A stretch of DNA of 10,394 nucleotides from Candidatus Omnitrophota bacterium. Lineage in GTDB: Bacteria > Omnitrophota > Gorgyraeia > JABMRN01. The notes under the pieces are model-generated. The model was given only the letters and a program-made list of their open reading frames with translations, was not told where the DNA came from and did no database searches. Of this stretch, positions 9,001-10,394 are shown piece after piece (position 1 is the stretch's first letter; each line of letters begins with the position of its first letter). The stretch lies in the NCBI GenBank assembly GCA_013202515.1, contig JABMRN010000154.1, positions 1-10,394 on the forward strand. Reading direction: 5' to 3'. The translations under genes and the position numbers were made by a program.

Positions 9001-10394
9001 CCCACATAAAAGCATTACCAACGGCGGCTCTAGCAACGGAATTTTTTGTAATAAAATTAGGTATATATTTTATAGGGTTACCAGAGGCAATCCTTAAACC
9101 CATCGGCCCGGTTAAACCTGCCGCAAACAAGGCAATATTAGCTCCGCTTATCGGGCTGCCGCCAACCCACCCATTTTCTAACGTATCCCCCAAGTCTCCC
9201 GTCTCTTTATAATGATTGACCATGCTTACCGTATTAGGAATACCCCAGGTAATAGCTTCGCTTACAGCTATTCTTCTTGTCGTAGGGCTTACGATTGCCC
9301 TTGCCACATAGCCGAAAAGCGTTGTGCTGCCTGCTTGCGAGTGAAGTGTTTGTGGAATAAATTTTGCTGCCTGCTGGCTGATACGAGCCCTTAACCCTGT
9401 TTTTACCGCTGTAACTCCTACCTGTTTTCCTGTCTGTAGTGCTGTTGCCTCTATCCCGCCAATACCTGAAAGTATAAGTAACAAGCTGGCTGTATCAACA
9501 GTAAACTCTAAATTGCTTATTTGTTTTTTACCGGTTGCTATGTCTTCCCTCTGGGCAAGAGACTGCGCAGTCCTATCAAACCACTTTCCTCTAAAATGGT
9601 AAGGATCACCACCTAATTTTGCCTTTGCCCAATCTAAGGGAGCAAGGATAGGCGCTACCACTAACACATCAACTCCCGCACTAGCTACAGATCCTAGCTG
9701 GTACAAACCGCTCTTAGTAACATTCTCTACTTTATCACCCGCCTGCCTTAAAGGATGCTTCAAGTGTGTAGGCAAAGCGCTGTAAACACCGGGTATATCT
9801 GTTGTTGAAAATTCACCCATCTGCTGAACCACCCCTCCTAACATCTGCACATGTGCTGATAATTGTTTGTTTTTTGTAATTTCAGGATTGCTTTTTAGAG
9901 CCACGATCGCGTTCGAAACACTCTCTTTCTCTTTATTAAAAGACTTCTTAAATGCTAAATATTGGTCTCTTATTTCCTCTCGGGACTCCATGCCTATATG
10001 ATTATCAAAAAACTCTTTTGTCCCCATCTCTAGAATATAATTATAATTTTTAGTTAATCTCTCTGTTTTATCTCCTAAATCTATTAGTTTTGCATATGAA
10101 TTATCACTCAATAATTGATCTATAGATTGAAGTTTAAGTTTACTAAGAGACACGCCTCCTTCTGAAATAATGCTTCTTTCATCATTTAACTGCTGTTTTA
10201 CACCAATTAAACTTTCTACGTTACCGCCTGATTTGATAGCATATCTAGCAGCATACAAATCAATCAATTGGTTAGCTATCCCCTCTCTTTCTTCTCGGAT
10301 GCTATCATCTCTATTATGTATAACACCCTTAAACCAAGCTTTAATGCCTTGATTAGGCAAGTCACCATTCTTACTTAATTCCCCCGCCCATTCC
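1..10394 (-). CDS. Giant multidomain protein with SecA-like motor and HEXXH metallopeptidase domains (internal fragment, both ends outside window)
   Basis: Whole codons cover 2-10393 on the minus strand, 3,464 residues without a stop. Reading the plus strand in triplets from position 2, I found no TTA, CTA or TCA anywhere. Such a run is far beyond chance in AT-rich DNA. The reading frame is also supported by function: the SecA-type motifs (5635 down to 4151), the peptidase motif (976 to 890) and the compositional linkers all fall in this one frame. No start can be chosen because the frame enters the window already open. The full protein is therefore longer than 3,464 residues, far larger than an ordinary SecA (about 900 residues). 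By region: hydrophobic 233-520, SecA-like 1520-2110, helical spacer 2111-3062, peptidase 3063-3187, linkers to the end. By my count there are only four cysteines (residues 990, 1283, 3074, 3422). From family knowledge, giant proteins with divergent SecA helicase domains are known chiefly from Candidatus Omnitrophota; that origin is inferred. Overall function is unknown. Confidence 0.95.
182..268 (-). other. Pro/Leu-rich hinge (residues 3376-3404)
   Basis: Nine prolines fall in 29 residues, interleaved with Leu, Gln and Ala (core LPPLLPQALPLALPGVPQP). This forms an extended, stiff linker such as is found between domains or in a wall- or envelope-crossing segment. The residues before it (about 270-427) are Ala, Lys, Glu and Ser rich. 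The remaining 60 residues to the left edge hold a hydrophobic LLLIFG and the last cysteine, C3422, and then turn Ser/Thr/Ala rich. Confidence 0.7.
428..589 (-). other. Short charged helix, possible coiled coil (residues 3269-3322)
   Basis: The segment has regular charged and hydrophobic alternation (for example ARKEFAKLSREAREAAEAG) with a Gly-Arg-Pro break in the middle, suggesting a helical hairpin of two helices. It is flanked by disordered linkers on both sides. No catalytic motif. A Met begins it (587-589), but no ribosome-binding site precedes it and the frame is open upstream, so it is not taken as a start. Confidence 0.5.
590..832 (-). other. Ser/Asn/Gly/Gln-rich flexible linker (residues 3188-3268)
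   Basis: Directly after the peptidase-like domain the composition changes to Ser, Asn, Asp, Gln, Gly and Lys with almost no aliphatic residues, for example FSSNNSNNPDSSQTAGSRQ near 770-826. This is typical of disordered interdomain linker. No repeat unit was found. It is followed by a short charged helix. Confidence 0.7.
833..1207 (-). other. Gluzincin-type zinc metallopeptidase-like domain (residues 3063-3187)
   Basis: The frame reads VVLPHEITHVVMDAV with HEITH at residues 3140-3144 (962-976). H3140 and H3144 would bind zinc and E3141 would be the catalytic base. ANEGVIDE follows, placing E3167 (893-895) 22 residues after the second His. HEXXH followed by an N-E-G style glutamate is the arrangement of gluzincin (MA clan) peptidases. 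The stretch before it (about 1000-1150) looks strand-like, alternating as in YEIRLDLRLL, as expected for the edge strand that binds substrate. C3074 lies near the start of the segment. No specific peptidase family could be named by eye. The domain is followed at once by a flexible linker, so it is a separate module. HEXXH alone can arise by chance; the third ligand and the context raise the likelihood. Confidence 0.7.
962..976 (-). other. HEXXH zinc-binding motif (HEITH)
   Basis: Residues 3140-3144 read H-E-I-T-H, preceded by hydrophobic NVVLP and followed by VVMDAV, as in the active-site helix of zincin peptidases. The candidate third ligand is E3167 in NEG at 890-898. Confidence 0.75.
1208..4063 (-). 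other. Long charged helical spacer (residues 2111-3062)
   Basis: About 950 residues dominated by Lys, Glu, Asp, Leu, Asn and Ile, with no cysteine and no recognisable catalytic motif. Heptad-like spacing is common, especially at about 1700-2600, as in coiled coil or helical bundles. The first part could correspond to SecA's helical scaffold and wing domains, but I see no specific match. A low-complexity Lys/Asn/Glu patch at about 3430-3490 looks like a flexible joint. Its position between the motor and the peptidase-like domain suggests a stalk or spacer; that is inference. Confidence 0.5.
4151..4183 (-). other. Motif VI of the SecA-like domain
   Basis: Residues 2071-2081 read QIAGRLRKKGE, aligning with SecA QLRGRSGRQGD. 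The arginines that contact ATP in superfamily 2 motors (R2075 and R2077) are present, although the second GR pair has become LR. Motif V (GRNID, 4247-4261) ends only about 22 residues earlier, much closer than in typical bacterial SecA. Confidence 0.83.
5222..5233 (-). other. Walker B / motif II (DEID) of the SecA-like domain
   Basis: Residues 1721-1724 read DEID, preceded by the hydrophobic DVVRF. This corresponds to SecA's DEVD, where the first Asp coordinates magnesium and the Glu activates water. It lies 129 residues after K1592, against about 100 in E. coli SecA, so a modest insertion is present between the motifs. Confidence 0.87.
5615..5635 (-). other. Walker A / motif I of the SecA-like domain
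   Basis: The minus strand reads GTGRGKS at residues 1587-1593. K1592 is the phosphate-binding lysine and S1593 the usual Ser/Thr. SecA normally has TGEGKT, so Glu is replaced by Arg and Thr by Ser. The preceding DQIMMINGLF-x7 spacing to the motif equals that of SecA's DVQLIGG stretch. Confidence 0.88.
5837..7003 (-). other. Charged helical region preceding the motor (residues 1131-1519)
   Basis: The translated segment is dominated by Lys, Glu, Asp, Leu, Ala and Asn with heptad-like hydrophobic spacing and few aromatics or prolines, which suggests long helices or coiled coil. A short strand-like stretch near 6760-6900 has alternating Val, Ser and Thr. Position suggests a scaffold or spacer that presents the SecA-like domain; this is inference. 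No catalytic motif was seen. Confidence 0.45.
7004..8761 (-). other. Unrecognised mixed region rich in Gly, Arg and aromatics (residues 545-1130)
   Basis: I do not recognise a family here. Composition is mixed, with more Trp, Phe, Tyr and Gly than the flanking charged helices. Parts look like alternating strand and turn, for example around 7930-8010 where residues such as PWRF, DELVW and SLVY occur. Others are basic and hydrophobic, for example 7530-7780. A further small-residue hydrophobic patch lies near 7480-7560. The first two of the protein's four cysteines are C990 (7424-7426) here and C1283 just after it. No HEXXH, Walker or nuclease-like motif was seen. It could hold one or more folded domains bridging the hydrophobic block and the helices before the SecA-like motor. 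Confidence 0.4.
8769..8810 (-). repeat. Two-copy 21-bp tandem repeat encoding N-x-x-G-R-G-[IL]
   Basis: Plus-strand units 8769-8789 and 8790-8810 abut exactly and match at 19 of 21 bases; the two differences are G versus A at unit positions 11 and 13. In the coding frame they encode NVFGRGI (residues 530-536) followed by NALGRGL (537-543). The length is a multiple of three, so the reading frame is kept. The repeat sits just after the last hydrophobic stretch. It looks like a recent local duplication by slippage, later diverged by two changes. Confidence 0.8.
8834..9697 (-). other. Ala/Gly-rich hydrophobic block, candidate membrane-associated region (residues 233-520)
   Basis: Five stretches stand out as hydrophobic and small-residue rich. 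They are residues 233-251 (9641-9697, ending VLVVAPILAPL), 296-318 (9440-9508, core SLLLILSGIGGI), 415-433 (9095-9151, core ANIALFAAGL), 454-479 (8957-9034, core HAVVVATVDSLL) and 500-515 (8849-8896, WGAAFGAGMSVLGMSF). Gly and Ala recur every few residues, like the glycine-zipper packing of membrane or amphipathic helices. Polar or charged residues interrupt several stretches (D300, R455, D476), so they are weaker than classical transmembrane helices and may be amphipathic or pore-like. Published giant proteins of this type are reported to carry many transmembrane segments, which fits. The alternative is a buried helical core of a soluble domain. No topology can be assigned by eye. Confidence 0.45.
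9698..10393 (-). other. Charged helical region at the right edge (residues 1-232)
   Basis: The translation is rich in Lys, Glu, Asp, Leu and Gln with few prolines, as in soluble helical or coiled-coil protein; for example, residues translated from about 9890-10030 alternate charged and hydrophobic positions. I recognise no family or catalytic motif. The segment leads directly into the hydrophobic block that follows. It is an internal part of the giant protein, not its N-terminus, because the frame is already open at the window edge. Confidence 0.5.

Noticed and set aside
8814..9212. 132-codon open frame on the plus strand
   Set aside because: It lies antisense to the Ala/Gly-rich hydrophobic block of the giant gene, has no family resemblance and no convincing ribosome-binding site. 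It is explained by codon bias of the gene opposite.
1..10394. tRNA, rRNA, CRISPR arrays, insertion sequences, terminators or intergenic regulatory sites
   Set aside because: None seen. The continuous coding frame leaves no intergenic space, and no repeat or inverted-repeat structure of those kinds was noticed.

Overview
The whole window is the interior of one gene. On the minus strand, the frame whose codons occupy plus-strand triplets starting at position 2, 5, 8 and so on has no stop codon from one edge to the other. I read every triplet. It gives 3,464 consecutive sense codons (plus-strand 2-10393), with neither the true start nor the true stop in view. There is no intergenic gap, RNA gene, promoter, terminator, CRISPR array or insertion sequence. 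Every other open frame, on either strand, is short and lies inside this one. Residue numbers below count from the first whole codon at the right edge: residue n lies at plus-strand 10394-3n to 10396-3n.

Layout from N- to C-terminus (right to left): residues 1-232, charged and helical; 233-520, five Ala/Gly-rich hydrophobic stretches that could be membrane-seeking; 530-544, a 7-residue tandem repeat backed by a 21-bp DNA duplication; 545-1130, a mixed region rich in Gly, Arg and aromatics, not recognised; 1131-1519, charged helices; 1520-2110, a divergent but nearly complete SecA-type DEAD motor; 2111-3062, about 950 residues of charged helix; 3063-3187, a zinc-metallopeptidase-like domain with HEITH and a downstream NEG; 3188-3268, a Ser/Asn/Gly-rich linker; 3269-3322, a charged helix; 3376-3404, a Pro/Leu-rich hinge; then the left edge.

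The source is probably a bacterium that carries giant genes. From memory of the literature, giant proteins of tens of thousands of residues are most often reported from Candidatus Omnitrophota (formerly OP3), ultra-small and apparently predatory or host-associated bacteria, and they typically combine transmembrane stretches with divergent SecA DEAD helicase domains. The architecture here matches that description. The phylum is inferred; no marker gene is present.

How the parts might work together is speculative. A SecA-like ATPase would have to act where ATP is available. The hydrophobic block could hold the protein in an envelope, and the peptidase could cut target or self protein. Only four cysteines occur in 3,464 residues, which is unusual for a cytoplasmic protein and more typical of exported ones.
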